Assembly: GCA_947625775.1 (NCBI GenBank)
Contig: CANQPM010000027.1
Coordinates: 1 to 41,073, forward strand
DNA: 41,073 bases
Origin: an uncultured Lachnospiraceae bacterium
GTDB lineage: Bacteria > Bacillota > Clostridia > Lachnospirales > Lachnospiraceae
Direction: 5' to 3'
Made by a program: the position numbers and the translations under genes. A model generated the notes under the pieces. That model made no database searches, was not told the DNA's origin, and was given only the letters and a program-made list of their open reading frames with translations. Below, one piece after another: positions 16,783-25,728 of this stretch (within the stretch, counting starts at the first letter, position 1; each line of letters begins with the position of its first letter).

Positions 16783-17892
16783 TCAAGGCGTTTCAAACAG
16801 CGCATCCAAAACAGCGCCCATCCTGTCGCTCACGCACTCCCCGCCCTGAGTCCTCATAGCATAAAGCACAAGCAAATCAAACTGGTTTGCCGCATCGAGC
16901 AGATTCATACCGTACCTGTCCAGAAACAGGTTCATCTTTTCCAGCCGTATTTCAAGCACAGTGTCGGCATCCTCTTTTTCCATGTCATAAAGACTGTCCT
17001 CCTCGTCGTCAAACGCCTCCGTGACAAGGTAAAGCAGAATCATCACCTTTCGGCTAACATCTTCTTTTCGGTTTTTCATATTCAGAAGCCCGCTCTCGCT
17101 CGGCCAGTATTTTTTTATGACCTTCTGCAGCAGCGTATAATTCCCCGTTTTCTTTGTCTCAGGCACGTGCATGCGCATATAGGTTTCCATTACCTCGTCA
17201 ACCGTATATCTGCGCTCCTTTGCGCCGTTTATTCCATCAGGCTGCTGCAGCAGCTCCATAAGCTCAGTGAATTTGCGGTAGGCGGTTTCGTGAAACATTC
17301 CCAGATCATCTATGTACTCGTCAAAGAACTCCATAAGCTCATCGACATTCGCCACATATGAAAACGCGTCCCGCACCTGCCTTGTATAGACAGCCTTTTC
17401 CTCCTTGTCCGCCAGCCCTTTGCCCTGCCCTATCGGGTACAGCTTTTTCACCTTCTGCATGAGCGCTAAGGTCTCCGCATAGCTAAGTCCTGTCCGCAAA
17501 CAAAAGGCATATACAAGCTCGTCCCTGTTTCTATAGTGAATCCCCGTCTCCGATGCCGCCCCCAAAAGCTTAGAGGCGCTATACTCATCAAGCCCCAGCA
17601 CAAAGCAAATCTGAAACAGGGTTTCCCTGTTTTTAGGAACGTTTCGCCCTTTCAGCCAGTTCTGCACAGTCCTTGCGGCATTGGAAACCGTATCGTTTCT
17701 TATTTCCGCAATTCCTTCCGTAAGTCTTTCCTCCAAATCTTCATTTGGGTATGCCTGCCTTAACGCCTGTGCAAAGCTTCCAAACATTGCTTCATTCTTC
17801 AAAAATTCTATCAGCTCGGCTGGCGTTTTTTCGCCGTTTGACAAAAACTTCATATTGTTTTTTGAAATCTCTGTCATGTCGTCCTTATCCAT
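16783..17892 (-). CDS. HTH-like helical protein paired with atypical kinase
   Basis: I do not recognise a named family. The protein (369 residues) is all-helical with no membrane segment. Residues about 70-112 (TVQNWLKGRNVPKNRETLFQ is the core) look like a helix-turn-helix of the XRE type. This is followed by a motif RNRDELVYAFCLRTGLSYAE that matches SIEELIYCYCIRRGYSYQRA in the protein at 26301-27500, so the two are paralogues. ATG 17892 is preceded by GGGAGG at 7 bases; an upstream in-frame ATG at 17916 lacks a site. A consensus-like promoter lies at 17955-17983. It is the first gene of the operon with the kinase and lipoprotein. A role as DNA-binding or adaptor output of the kinase is inference. 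Confidence 0.82.
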   Translation of the reverse strand: MDKDDMTEISKNNMKFLSNGEKTPAELIEFLKNEAMFGSFAQALRQAYPNEDLEERLTEGIAEIRNDTVSNAARTVQNWLKGRNVPKNRETLFQICFVLGLDEYSASKLLGAASETGIHYRNRDELVYAFCLRTGLSYAETLALMQKVKKLYPIGQGKGLADKEEKAVYTRQVRDAFSYVANVDELMEFFDEYIDDLGMFHETAYRKFTELMELLQQPDGINGAKERRYTVDEVMETYMRMHVPETKKTGNYTLLQKVIKKYWPSESGLLNMKNRKEDVSRKVMILLYLVTEAFDDEEDSLYDMEKEDADTVLEIRLEKMNLFLDRYGMNLLDAANQFDLLVLYAMRTQGGECVSDRMGAVLDALFETP

Positions 17893-17954
17893 ATGAAATC
17901 CTCCCGCAGCCCACATTTTTAAGGCTTATGCGCTGCCCTTTGTACATTACAATT

Positions 17955-17983
17955 ATTATTGCTGATAGATTTGCTTATGTCAA
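17955..17983 (-). promoter_or_regulatory. Sigma-A promoter of HTH-like/kinase operon
   Basis: On the minus strand a perfect TTGACA (17978-17983) is followed after 17 bases by AATAAT (17955-17960). It would give a leader of about 55 bases before the start codon at 17892. Confidence 0.7.
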
Positions 17984-18129
17984 TTAAATTATATATCATA
18001 AAAACTCATTTCCATATTCACAGCAAAGGGTGCTGAACAAACACGTCCGTGCGATCTCTCTTTTCCTGCATAATACAATCCGTGCCACTTCCTTCACTAC
18101 ACTCTTACGAAAAAACTGGATGCAAAAGA

Positions 18130-18173
18130 AAAACCCATACAAAAACCTGTTACAGTTTTTATATGGGGGTTTT
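18130..18173 (-). terminator. Rho-independent terminator of coiled-coil gene
   Basis: A long hairpin with arms about 18130-18149 and 18153-18173 (aaaaccc...gggtttt, few mismatches, 3-4 base loop) immediately follows and overlaps the stop codon of the coiled-coil gene. It is followed on the minus strand by a T-rich run. Confidence 0.75.
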
Positions 18174-18591
18174 AAGAAATTTTCTGAAGCTTCTTACTGT
18201 GTTCCTCGACTACCTTCTTTAACAGCTCTGTATCATCAAAATTGGCTTCCATTCTTTCAGCATAGTTTTTATATCGGTCGTATGTACTTGTGTAGCAGGC
18301 TTCAATCGTATTTAAACGCGGCAAAATAACATTTTCCTGAAACAGCTTTACATTGTGCAGCTCGCCTTTTAGGGTTGTTACTTCGTTATTTAAATTTGAT
18401 ACGTTGCTTTTTAAAACTGATACATCATTTTTCAGTTCTGACACATCGCTCTTTAAGCCTGATACGTCGCTCTTTAGCTCTGATACATCACCCTTTAATG
18501 ATTTAATATCATTTTCTATTGGCTTTAGCCTTGAATCCAATTTCTTATCCATCATATTGGAAATAGCCAGCAATAATTCGTTATCTGTCAT
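18172..18591 (-). CDS. Coiled-coil protein with heptad repeats
   Basis: This small soluble protein of 139 residues has a central segment (about 33-79) of successive heptads of the form DVSxLKS (for example DVSELKSDVSGLKSDVSELK), a textbook parallel coiled coil. The repeats are visible in DNA as 21-bp units between about 18355 and 18495. No signal peptide or membrane helix is present. Its function is unknown; similar short DVSxLK proteins are common in Lachnospiraceae. The ribosome binding site AGGAG is 8 bases upstream, a good promoter lies at 18637-18665 and a terminator follows, so it is a single-gene unit unrelated to its neighbours. Confidence 0.85.
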   Translation of the reverse strand: MTDNELLLAISNMMDKKLDSRLKPIENDIKSLKGDVSELKSDVSGLKSDVSELKNDVSVLKSNVSNLNNEVTTLKGELHNVKLFQENVILPRLNTIEACYTSTYDRYKNYAERMEANFDDTELLKKVVEEHSKKLQKIS

Positions 18592-18636
18592 ATATTCCGC
18601 TCCTTTTATTCGTGCTGTGTCCCTCGTGTGTGAATC

Positions 18637-18665
18637 ATTATAGCAGACATCTTATTTGATGTAAA
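18637..18665 (-). promoter_or_regulatory. Sigma-A promoter of coiled-coil gene
   Basis: On the minus strand TTTACA (18660-18665), exactly 17 bases, then TATAAT (18637-18642). The gene starts about 45 bases downstream of the -10 box. Confidence 0.78.
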
Positions 18666-18688
18666 GCATTTATTTTCATACTCCAAAA

Positions 18689-19327
18689 CTAATCCACCAT
18701 AATCGCATTGGGATAAATCTTTTTCATTCTCTCATCTCCAAAGCTATCGTCAATTGCAGCCTGAAGCGCATTTTGCGGCGCTATGCCGTGACTCCTTTGG
18801 CTGCAGCGCAAAAGCGCCATTGATGATATGACAATATCAGCAAGCATAAACAGCGCAAAAATCCACGCCAGTATCTTCCCTGCACGCGCGGGCAGCTTTT
18901 CAAATATTTTCAGAATAACAGGATAAAGAAGCTTTATCCATATAACAGCCGCCGCTCCCCAAAACAGGCAAAACAGGAAATTTATCCTCCCATTAAAATT
19001 AAGCGGTATATGGCTGTAATCCCAGAAAACCGCGCCAAACACAAGCTCCGTGAATACACTGCACGCATATTCATATATGCCGCCAAGCATTGTACCCGCG
19101 ATAAAAATAAATGCTGGCGAACGTCTGCTGTACTTTTGCATAAACAATGTAAGCCCCGCCGCGCCAAGCCCCCATACTATGCTGAAATCCCCCCACACTA
19201 CGCTGCTCCTGCTCATCCAGACACCGTCAGTAATACGGCAGAAAACCATCTCTATAATGTCCCCCAAAAACGCCGCTATAATAAACAGAAGTATAAATTC
19301 ATATAATTTGTCTATCTTTAACTTCAT
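18689..19327 (-). CDS. CmpB-type putative ABC transporter permease
   Basis: This 212-residue membrane protein matches the pattern of the ABC_trans_CmpB (PF06541) family. It has an N-terminal helix with LGDIIEMVFCRITDG, then SSVVWGDFSIVWGLGAAGLT, then GTMLGGIYEYACSVFTELVFG and WDYSHIPLNFNGRINF, all typical family blocks. About five to six membrane helices are visible. The family is named as a putative permease but no transport substrate is established. ATG 19327 was chosen because AGGAGGGAG lies about 6 bases upstream; the longer frame to 19378 has no such site. It stands alone between a coiled-coil gene and a divergent radical SAM gene. Confidence 0.85.
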   Translation of the reverse strand: MKLKIDKLYEFILLFIIAAFLGDIIEMVFCRITDGVWMSRSSVVWGDFSIVWGLGAAGLTLFMQKYSRRSPAFIFIAGTMLGGIYEYACSVFTELVFGAVFWDYSHIPLNFNGRINFLFCLFWGAAAVIWIKLLYPVILKIFEKLPARAGKILAWIFALFMLADIVISSMALLRCSQRSHGIAPQNALQAAIDDSFGDERMKKIYPNAIMVD

Positions 19328-19509
19328 AAAACTCCCTCCTACTGATGCGCTGTGTAAATTTATGGCGTTAAAAATCAAAAGACATAAACCTTAAGCAATA
19401 AGGCTTTCAGCATATACGCCACAGGCTGCCACGGTCTTTTTAAGCTTTTAGCTAAAGACAAAACCCAAATTTACTACCGCACGGCTCAAATATGTGATAA
19501 AATTAGTTT

Positions 19510-21279
19510 ATGGAAAATTTCAATGTATTATTAATAGGAATAAATGCAAAATATATCCACTCAAATCCCGCCATATACAGCTTAAAGGCATATGCCGACA
19601 AGTATTATGCTCATGCAAGCAGGCCACAGGGCTGCCGCATTGATATTGCTGAATATACTATCAATCAGCCATATACTGAAATAATTGCCGACATATACGT
19701 GCGCAGACCGCGTATCGCCGCCTTTTCATGCTATATATGGAATTGGAACGTGGTGCGTGACATTCTGGCGGAGCTGCCAAAGCTTCTCCCCGATACGGAT
19801 ATCTGGCTTGGAGGACCAGAGGTATCATATAATGCGGACAGGCTTGTCGGCGGCGCTGTGACTGGCGTTATGATTGGCGAAGGCGAGGAAACCTTTACAG
19901 AGCTTCTACGCCACTATTGGGAGGGCGTGCCTGATTTAGCCGACATAAAGGGGCTTTTTATCAACAGCGGATTTACAGGGGAAAGAGCGCCCACCGATAT
20001 TAACAGGCTTCCGTTTATTTATGACAGTCTTGTCACATTTAAGAACAGGATTATTTACTATGAGTCGCAGAGGGGCTGTCCGTTCAGATGCGCGTACTGC
20101 CTTTCTTCCATAGATAAGAGTGTGCGCCTCCGCGATATAGAAACGGTAAAAAAAGAGTTACAGTTCTTCCTTGACAATAATGTCAGGCAGGTTAAGTTTA
20201 TCGACAGGACTTTCAACTGCAATGCTGAACACGCGCTTTCCATATGGAAATATTTGAGTGGAAATGACAATGGTGTCACAAATTTTCATTTTGAGATTGC
20301 CGCCGACCTGCTTACCGACGCGCAGCTTGAGGTTATGCGCGGCATGCGCAAGGGGCTTATACAGCTTGAAATAGGCGTACAGTCTACAAATCCTGATACG
20401 CTCAGGGCAGTCTGCCGCCATACGGACATTCTGGCTTTGAAAAATAATGTGTCTGTAGTGCGCGGCTTTGGAAATATCCACCAGCACCTCGACTTAATCG
20501 CGGGGCTTCCGTATGAGAATTATGACACATTTGTCAGTTCTTTTAATGAGGTTTACGATATGAAACCTAATCAGCTGCAACTCGGATTTTTGAAGGTGCT
20601 TAAAGGCTCGCCTATGGAGCAGTCAGCGGCTGATTACGGCATCGCATACAGCTCTAATCCGCCTTATGAGGTACTTTATACGAAATGGCTCGGCTTTGAC
20701 GATATTCTTCGGCTGAAGGGCGTGGAGGAAATGGTGGAGCTTTACTACAACAGCGGACAGTTTGAGCATACTATTTCTGTCCTTGCGGGCGAATTTAGTT
20801 CACCGTTTGAAATGTATTCAAGCTTGGCAGATTACTACAAGAAAAATGGGTTTATGACAAATGCACCATCCCGTGCATACCGCTATCAGGCGCTCTTGGA
20901 TTTTGCAGTTTCCTATGCGCCTGAAAGGAAACAGCTTTATGCGCAGCTGCTTGTGTTTGATATGTATTTGAGGGAAAATTTGAAAAGCAGGCCTGTGTTT
21001 GCAGCTGACGCTGGTGCAGACAAGGCTGCGCTGCGAAGATTTTATGAACGTGAAGCGGAGGAACATATTTATTTGAGCGGTTATGACAGTTTTTCATCAG
21101 CCCAGCTTGCGAAAATGACGCATATTGAGGGATTTGTTTATCCTGTATGGGAAAACTCCCTTGAAAAATGCCAGTCACGGCTTTCAAAGACTGCATATAT
21201 ACTTTTTGACTATGCGCACAGAGATGTATTGACAAATAACGCTGCGTGGCAGATAGTCAGCATTGCAGACTGTATTTGA
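19510..21279 (+). CDS. B12-binding radical SAM protein (DUF4080 type)
   Basis: The N-terminal ~130 residues form a cobalamin-binding-like domain (VLLIGINAKYIHSNPAIYSL, AAFSCYIWNWN, WLGGPEVSYNA). The radical SAM domain follows with cluster motif RGCPFRCAYC (C190, C194, C197). The C-terminal ~200 residues correspond to DUF4080. The length of 589 is normal for this group. Members are widespread in Clostridia, but the reaction is unknown; cobalamin-dependent radical SAM enzymes usually methylate unactivated carbons or, in some cases, rearrange substrates. The gene is on the plus strand alone. Upstream there is only a weak promoter-like GATAAAAT (19496-19503) and no evident ribosome binding site before the ATG at 19510. 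Confidence 0.9.
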   Translation: MENFNVLLIGINAKYIHSNPAIYSLKAYADKYYAHASRPQGCRIDIAEYTINQPYTEIIADIYVRRPRIAAFSCYIWNWNVVRDILAELPKLLPDTDIWLGGPEVSYNADRLVGGAVTGVMIGEGEETFTELLRHYWEGVPDLADIKGLFINSGFTGERAPTDINRLPFIYDSLVTFKNRIIYYESQRGCPFRCAYCLSSIDKSVRLRDIETVKKELQFFLDNNVRQVKFIDRTFNCNAEHALSIWKYLSGNDNGVTNFHFEIAADLLTDAQLEVMRGMRKGLIQLEIGVQSTNPDTLRAVCRHTDILALKNNVSVVRGFGNIHQHLDLIAGLPYENYDTFVSSFNEVYDMKPNQLQLGFLKVLKGSPMEQSAADYGIAYSSNPPYEVLYTKWLGFDDILRLKGVEEMVELYYNSGQFEHTISVLAGEFSSPFEMYSSLADYYKKNGFMTNAPSRAYRYQALLDFAVSYAPERKQLYAQLLVFDMYLRENLKSRPVFAADAGADKAALRRFYEREAEEHIYLSGYDSFSSAQLAKMTHIEGFVYPVWENSLEKCQSRLSKTAYILFDYAHRDVLTNNAAWQIVSIADCI

Positions 21280-21913
21280 TGCCGCTGACACATTATCCTG
21301 TGCATGCTGGTTCGCAAGAGGACTGTCAAACTAAGCAAAATATATAAAATATTAATCATTTAACAGGAGACAAAGCTTAAATATTTATGCATCCCTTACA
21401 GAGGTAAACTGCAAAAAGAAATTAGGAACAGCATTAGATTTTTGAATAAAAATAATATCGAAAAACATTAAGAAAAATCATAAGTTCAACATAATCGCTT
21501 AGTATTTTCCATATGGAACAAACAGTGACTACGACAAAACTATGGAACATGGTGTCTTCAATTATTAATTGAAAGCGGAAACAGGAAAATCTGGAAGGAC
21601 ATGTTCTATAAATATAAAAATTCAGTCAGACATTGGGCAGAAATAATATAAACTCAACATTAGATGAATATGGCAATTCTCCATGCATAAAATATCGTAT
21701 GATCTCTTGAAATCATGAGCAATAATGCCAGCAAAACTCTGGCATTGTTCTTTGAAAAGTAAATATTATTCTTAAATGCAAAAATAAGCACAGAAAATAA
21801 ACATAACTGTCGCTATGTTAAAAAAATGAAGTATAATAATCTGCAGGATTATGCTGCATCCAAATCAACTTTCTGTATATGCATTTTTAGATAAATAAAA
21901 TAAATATCCATCA
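21280..21913. other. Gene-free stretch with one hairpin
   Basis: No convincing coding region was found. Several short open stretches of 25-35 codons exist on the plus strand, for example starting near 21367 and 21570, but none has a ribosome binding site or a recognised similarity. An 8-bp stem hairpin aatgccag/ctggcatt (21724-21731 and 21739-21746) with a weak T run could be a terminator. The region may hold decayed mobile DNA. Confidence 0.5.
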
Positions 21914-21953
21914 AAAACGCACAATCCAAGCCATTAGCTGGTCTGTGCGTTTT
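21914..21953 (-). terminator. Terminator downstream of the STAND kinase gene
   Basis: Arms aaaacgcaca (21914-21923) and tgtgcgtttt (21944-21953) form a perfect 10-bp stem with a 20-base loop that can pair further. On the minus strand it ends in five T. It would end transcription of 22097-25291 and lies just after the small gene remnant. Confidence 0.6.
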
Positions 21954-21964
21954 CCGTCCTTTTA

Positions 21965-22089
21965 CTATTTATTATTTTTTATGCTTCTGTTTATCACATA
22001 CATCTGCTTACTACTGTTAGGTTTATCTGGAATAGTCATAACCAATTCTCCCGCTTCTAATAACGGTTTTAAATATTTATCTGCAAAGC
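21965..22089 (-). pseudogene. C-terminal remnant of an AlbA_2/Fic-like protein
   Basis: An open stretch of about 40 codons without a start ends at TAG 21965-21967. It contains FADKYLKPLLEAGELVMTIP followed by DKPNSSKQMYV. This is the recognisable C-terminal signature of a large group of Firmicute proteins (RecG-like AlbA_2 ATP-binding proteins and Fic-type proteins). No body of such a gene is present. The remnant lies directly after, and in the same reading frame as, the stop codon of the STAND kinase gene. I recall this motif from family experience, so the family name is moderate. Confidence 0.6.
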
Positions 22090-22096
22090 TCCTCCA

Positions 22097-25000
22097 CTAT
22101 ATAATTCGGCACAGCTTTTTAATCCCAAACTCCCTATACTCCTCATTCATGCGCTCAATGTTCCGCACCATCTCCCTGCACTTGTCAAGTTCACCTGCCT
22201 CATAATACACATCAAACAAATATCCAGTCAAATCAAGCCGTTTTCTCATGTATGTAACGACCTGCGGATGCCTGTCACATATCTCAATGCCTCTTCCCAG
22301 CACGCGGGCGGATTTTTCATATTTTCGCAGCGTGCGAAGTATATCCGCATACGGAATAATTATGCTGTTTATTTCATTAATGTCATAAATGCGCAAATTT
22401 TCATATGCAAGCCTTGTATCTGATACAGCCGCATCCCCATTATTGTCAGCATCACAGGCATCTGTATCCTTATAAGTTGCACTAATCTCCCTGTATGCCA
22501 ATCTGACACATCTGTCAGTTTTTTCGCAATTTTTCAAAGCCACAGCGGCATACAACGCACAAGTCATATAATAGTCCTTTGCCAGTTCATGGCTAATCTT
22601 ATGTTCACTACTGCGCCTGGGTTTCTGCCCGCGGTATTCATCACAACGGGATTTCCCCATATGGTTAATCAGCTTTGCTGTCTCTTTCAGCAGCCTCTCA
22701 ATTTGGGCTTTTCTGACCGTGTTAACTCTCATAAGCAAAGTCGCCTTTGAAAGTAGGCATTGAATAAGCCTGGTCTTGTCCTCATACTTTGACTTTTTCA
22801 AATAAATGATTGCCATGTCAAGCGACTTCATAAGCCGCCGCAAATACTGTGCGCCTTTTCCGCTTGTCACCCCATACGCGCCGCCCAATGCCTCATCATA
22901 AAAGCACAAAAGCAGGTAATAATACTGTCCCGTGATATAATCATCACGGCATTTTTTCACCAGACTTTTGATACGGATAAGCTCGCCTTTTGCCTTGCGC
23001 AGATTGCCTTTCGTCTCGTAAACAGTAAGCAGCATATCATATGCCTCCATAAGCTCCCTTGTCCCTACCCCCGATATCGATGCATCATTTACAAGCCTGC
23101 TGCCCCATTCCTCTATAAAGTCCTCCCTGTCAAGCGGCATTGCAATTATTGTTTCATACAGCAGCCTTCCGTATTCGCGTGAACAGTAAAGCGCCTTATC
23201 CCTTTGGGCGGCTTTAAGCATATTTTCCGAATAGCCCAGATATTTTGCACGCATGGAAAATTCTTCTGCGCCCGCCAAAGCATGTATCTTTTCACACACG
23301 CTCTCCATCGCATTAAATGCGGCGGCGTTTATGCCGTCTGCAGTCCATGATTGTACGACCTGCGCGACTATCGGATGCACGGACAAAATGCCAGCCCCGC
23401 GGTCGCCTGAAATCCAACCCATTTCCATAAGCTCATTTACGCAGTCAAGCGATTTTATCCCGCTCATTCGGGCAAAGCTGCGGGCATCTGCTCCCGCTGT
23501 TCCAAACAGCGCCAGAGCCTTTAAAATCGAGCGTTTTAAATCATTCATATCCGCCGTTTCAAACAGCGCGCCTATGATATTTTCTATCGCTGCGTAATAT
23601 TCTTTATAATCCTTTGAAAACCTCACCTTTTCCGCGCTTATTTTGGAAAAGCCGTGCCTTTGTACCAGCGCGGCGGCTTCCTCAAGTGGCAGAAAGCTGC
23701 GCGCAAGCTGCCTTGCCGTCAGCTCAAGAGCAAGCGTATGCCCGCCTGTCTTTTCAATGATAATGTCCGCATATTCCCGCTCCTTGCCCTCAAGGCGTCT
23801 GCCGAGATAATGTTCAAACATTTCATAAATATGTTTTTTATCGCCTATTTCACCGACTTTCAGAATATCATACGGCGCCGCCTCACACTCATTTCTTGTA
23901 ATCAGGATAATTTTCCAGCCAAGTTCCGCCAGCATTTTTACATCTTCGTCAAGCTCCCCGATGAAATTGTCAATGATAAGCAGCGCCTCCTCATCTGCTG
24001 CTATGAGACGCAGTACCCTCATCTTGCGCAGGAAATAATCGTCTATGCTCTCCTCCCCTTGGCGCACAGTGAGATTGACGCTTAGCTGCCAGTCGTCTGT
24101 TATCGTCTGCCTGATACTGTTTTTAAAGTCTAGGTACAGGATTGTGCCAAGCTTTTCCCGATTCTGCCAGACATACGAGCGCACGAGCGAGCTTTTTCCG
24201 ATTCCGCCCATTCCAGACACAATAAGGCATCTGCTGTCCTTGTCGCTCCGCCACGCTTCCATATGCGCCAGCTCCCTCTCGCGCCCGAAAATCAGCTTTT
24301 TATCAGGCTTATATGCAGAATATATATACGGCACAGTGATATCCGCCGCTTTTTCAAGGCTCGACAGCTTTTCCACGACCGTTTCCATATCTTTGTACCT
24401 GTCCGCGTAATAATCGGGCAGCGTATGATGAAAAAACTCCGTCAGCAGAAAATACAGGCTGTCACGGTAATTTATTCCCGCATACGCAAAGCTGCCGTAA
24501 TCGTACACAGCCGCCGCGCTTCTTTCCGCCGCCTTCGGCGTCCTGCCATAAAGCATATAAAACAGCAGCGCTCCTATTCCGAAAACGTCCGTATGCCTTC
24601 CCAGCTTATGCAGCTCGCCCAGCTGAAGCTCCAGCGCCGCAAAGCCCTTTGTATATGAAATTTTATATTCTGACATATCTTCCGCGCCATTCTCACATAT
24701 GGGAAAAAGAGAGTCAAAATCAAAAAGCTGTACCTGCCCTGCAGTATTCCCTAAAACAAAAATATTTTCAGGCTTGATGTCCAGATAAAGCCAGCCCGCC
24801 CTGTGTACCGCGCTTACCGCCCGCGCCGCGCCCTTTACTATGGAAACCGCTTTCTGCAGCGGAATATCCCCTATTTCAGACACAGTGTCTCCCTGTATGT
24901 ATGAAGACACTATATATACGGTATTTGATGCCTCATATATGTCTATGGCGTTTGACACGGAATTTGTCAGGGCATCTATGTCAAAAAGCCTGTTGGAGGC

Positions 25001-25291
25001 ATCAAACGCGCTTTTAAATTTGTCTTTAAATTCTTCAAATCTACTTTCCTCTGCGCCCTCCGCATGCAGGCAGCCGTTCTTTTCCCTGATGATGTTGAGC
25101 CTATATGGATAGCACTCCTTTATCCGCACTTTTTTATCCACGCCTGAATTATTTACATACACGGCATCATACACGATAGACGAGCCGCCGCGCGCAAGCT
25201 CCTTTTTTATCGTGTATGTCGTCTTTCCGCCTTCGCGGTTTGTAAAAACCAGCCGTTCCCCGCCAGACAGCGCGGTTCTTTTATCGTTCAT
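22097..25291 (-). CDS. STAND (NB-ARC-like) ATPase with N-terminal kinase domain
   Basis: This large soluble protein of 1064 residues has three parts. The first is a kinase-like domain (about 25-312): RGGSSIVYDA glycine loop (34-43), lysine K58 in RIKECYPY, LYLDIKPEN (168-176) with catalytic D171, and DFD in place of DFG (191-193). The second is an NB-ARC/AP-ATPase-like STAND domain (about 333-540): GRERE lead-in, P-loop GMGGIGKSS (360-368), Walker B LLIIDNF (437-443), sensor ILITRNE (462-468) and the GLPL-like GGHTLALEL (516-524). The third is ~450 residues of helical repeats, TPR-like. This is the layout of NLR-type sensors, some of which act in phage defence; a defence or sensing role is inference. 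The promoter is at 25427-25454. Confidence 0.92.
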   Translation of the reverse strand: MNDKRTALSGGERLVFTNREGGKTTYTIKKELARGGSSIVYDAVYVNNSGVDKKVRIKECYPYRLNIIREKNGCLHAEGAEESRFEEFKDKFKSAFDASNRLFDIDALTNSVSNAIDIYEASNTVYIVSSYIQGDTVSEIGDIPLQKAVSIVKGAARAVSAVHRAGWLYLDIKPENIFVLGNTAGQVQLFDFDSLFPICENGAEDMSEYKISYTKGFAALELQLGELHKLGRHTDVFGIGALLFYMLYGRTPKAAERSAAAVYDYGSFAYAGINYRDSLYFLLTEFFHHTLPDYYADRYKDMETVVEKLSSLEKAADITVPYIYSAYKPDKKLIFGRERELAHMEAWRSDKDSRCLIVSGMGGIGKSSLVRSYVWQNREKLGTILYLDFKNSIRQTITDDWQLSVNLTVRQGEESIDDYFLRKMRVLRLIAADEEALLIIDNFIGELDEDVKMLAELGWKIILITRNECEAAPYDILKVGEIGDKKHIYEMFEHYLGRRLEGKEREYADIIIEKTGGHTLALELTARQLARSFLPLEEAAALVQRHGFSKISAEKVRFSKDYKEYYAAIENIIGALFETADMNDLKRSILKALALFGTAGADARSFARMSGIKSLDCVNELMEMGWISGDRGAGILSVHPIVAQVVQSWTADGINAAAFNAMESVCEKIHALAGAEEFSMRAKYLGYSENMLKAAQRDKALYCSREYGRLLYETIIAMPLDREDFIEEWGSRLVNDASISGVGTRELMEAYDMLLTVYETKGNLRKAKGELIRIKSLVKKCRDDYITGQYYYLLLCFYDEALGGAYGVTSGKGAQYLRRLMKSLDMAIIYLKKSKYEDKTRLIQCLLSKATLLMRVNTVRKAQIERLLKETAKLINHMGKSRCDEYRGQKPRRSSEHKISHELAKDYYMTCALYAAVALKNCEKTDRCVRLAYREISATYKDTDACDADNNGDAAVSDTRLAYENLRIYDINEINSIIIPYADILRTLRKYEKSARVLGRGIEICDRHPQVVTYMRKRLDLTGYLFDVYYEAGELDKCREMVRNIERMNEEYREFGIKKLCRII

Positions 25292-25426
25292 CAGTCCGCC
25301 TCCTCATCTCAGGCATATTTCTTTCCATAGGAATATTTTAACACCCTGCTTTTGCAATATGGATTTTCAGCCGCATACGGCGCATATGTTCCTTGTGACG
25401 CCTGTTTGGTTCTATATAATTACATT

Positions 25427-25454
25427 AGTATATCAGCTTGGGAAGAATTTTCAA
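25427..25454 (-). promoter_or_regulatory. Promoter of STAND kinase gene
   Basis: On the minus strand TTGAAA (25449-25454), 16 bases, TATACT (25427-25432). It gives a leader of about 130 bases before the start codon at 25291. Confidence 0.6.
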
Positions 25455-25504
25455 TATTGCTGAAATGAAATAATATTTTTTATATTTGGGGCAGTTTTTA
25501 AAAG

Positions 25505-25728
25505 TAGCCAGTTTCAGAAAAGTTTTTCAAATTTTTGTACGATTTTTTACATTTCAGGCACTATTTTTCCATAAAGGCTTGCCAGCTTTAAGCATTGATG
25601 ATATAGTACAGTCTAATGAAACAAATCAATTTATCCTTAAAGTATCTTTATTTCAAAAGTTCTTTATTTTCTGATTGATTTCCGTTTTACAAAACACTTA
25701 AACTATAATATACTAAAAGGGAGAAAGC
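25505..25728 (+). repeat. Upstream region shared with intact Rpn gene
   Basis: This region aligns with 12640-12905 over most of its length, including the block ending ctaaaagggagaaag directly before the start codon. It marks the left part of a second copy of the same mobile gene unit, inserted between the STAND kinase gene and the HTH-like gene. Confidence 0.75.
25686..25714 (+). promoter_or_regulatory. Promoter of broken Rpn copy
   Basis: TTTACA (25686-25691), 17 bases, TATACT (25709-25714), the same arrangement as at 12863-12891. It probably still drives transcription although the gene is broken. Confidence 0.6.

Noticed and set aside
21945-22205. Plus-strand open frame of 86 codons with hydrophobic residues
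   Set aside because: It overlaps the terminator and the end of the STAND kinase gene, has no ribosome binding site, and the complementary strand carries a recognisable protein remnant.
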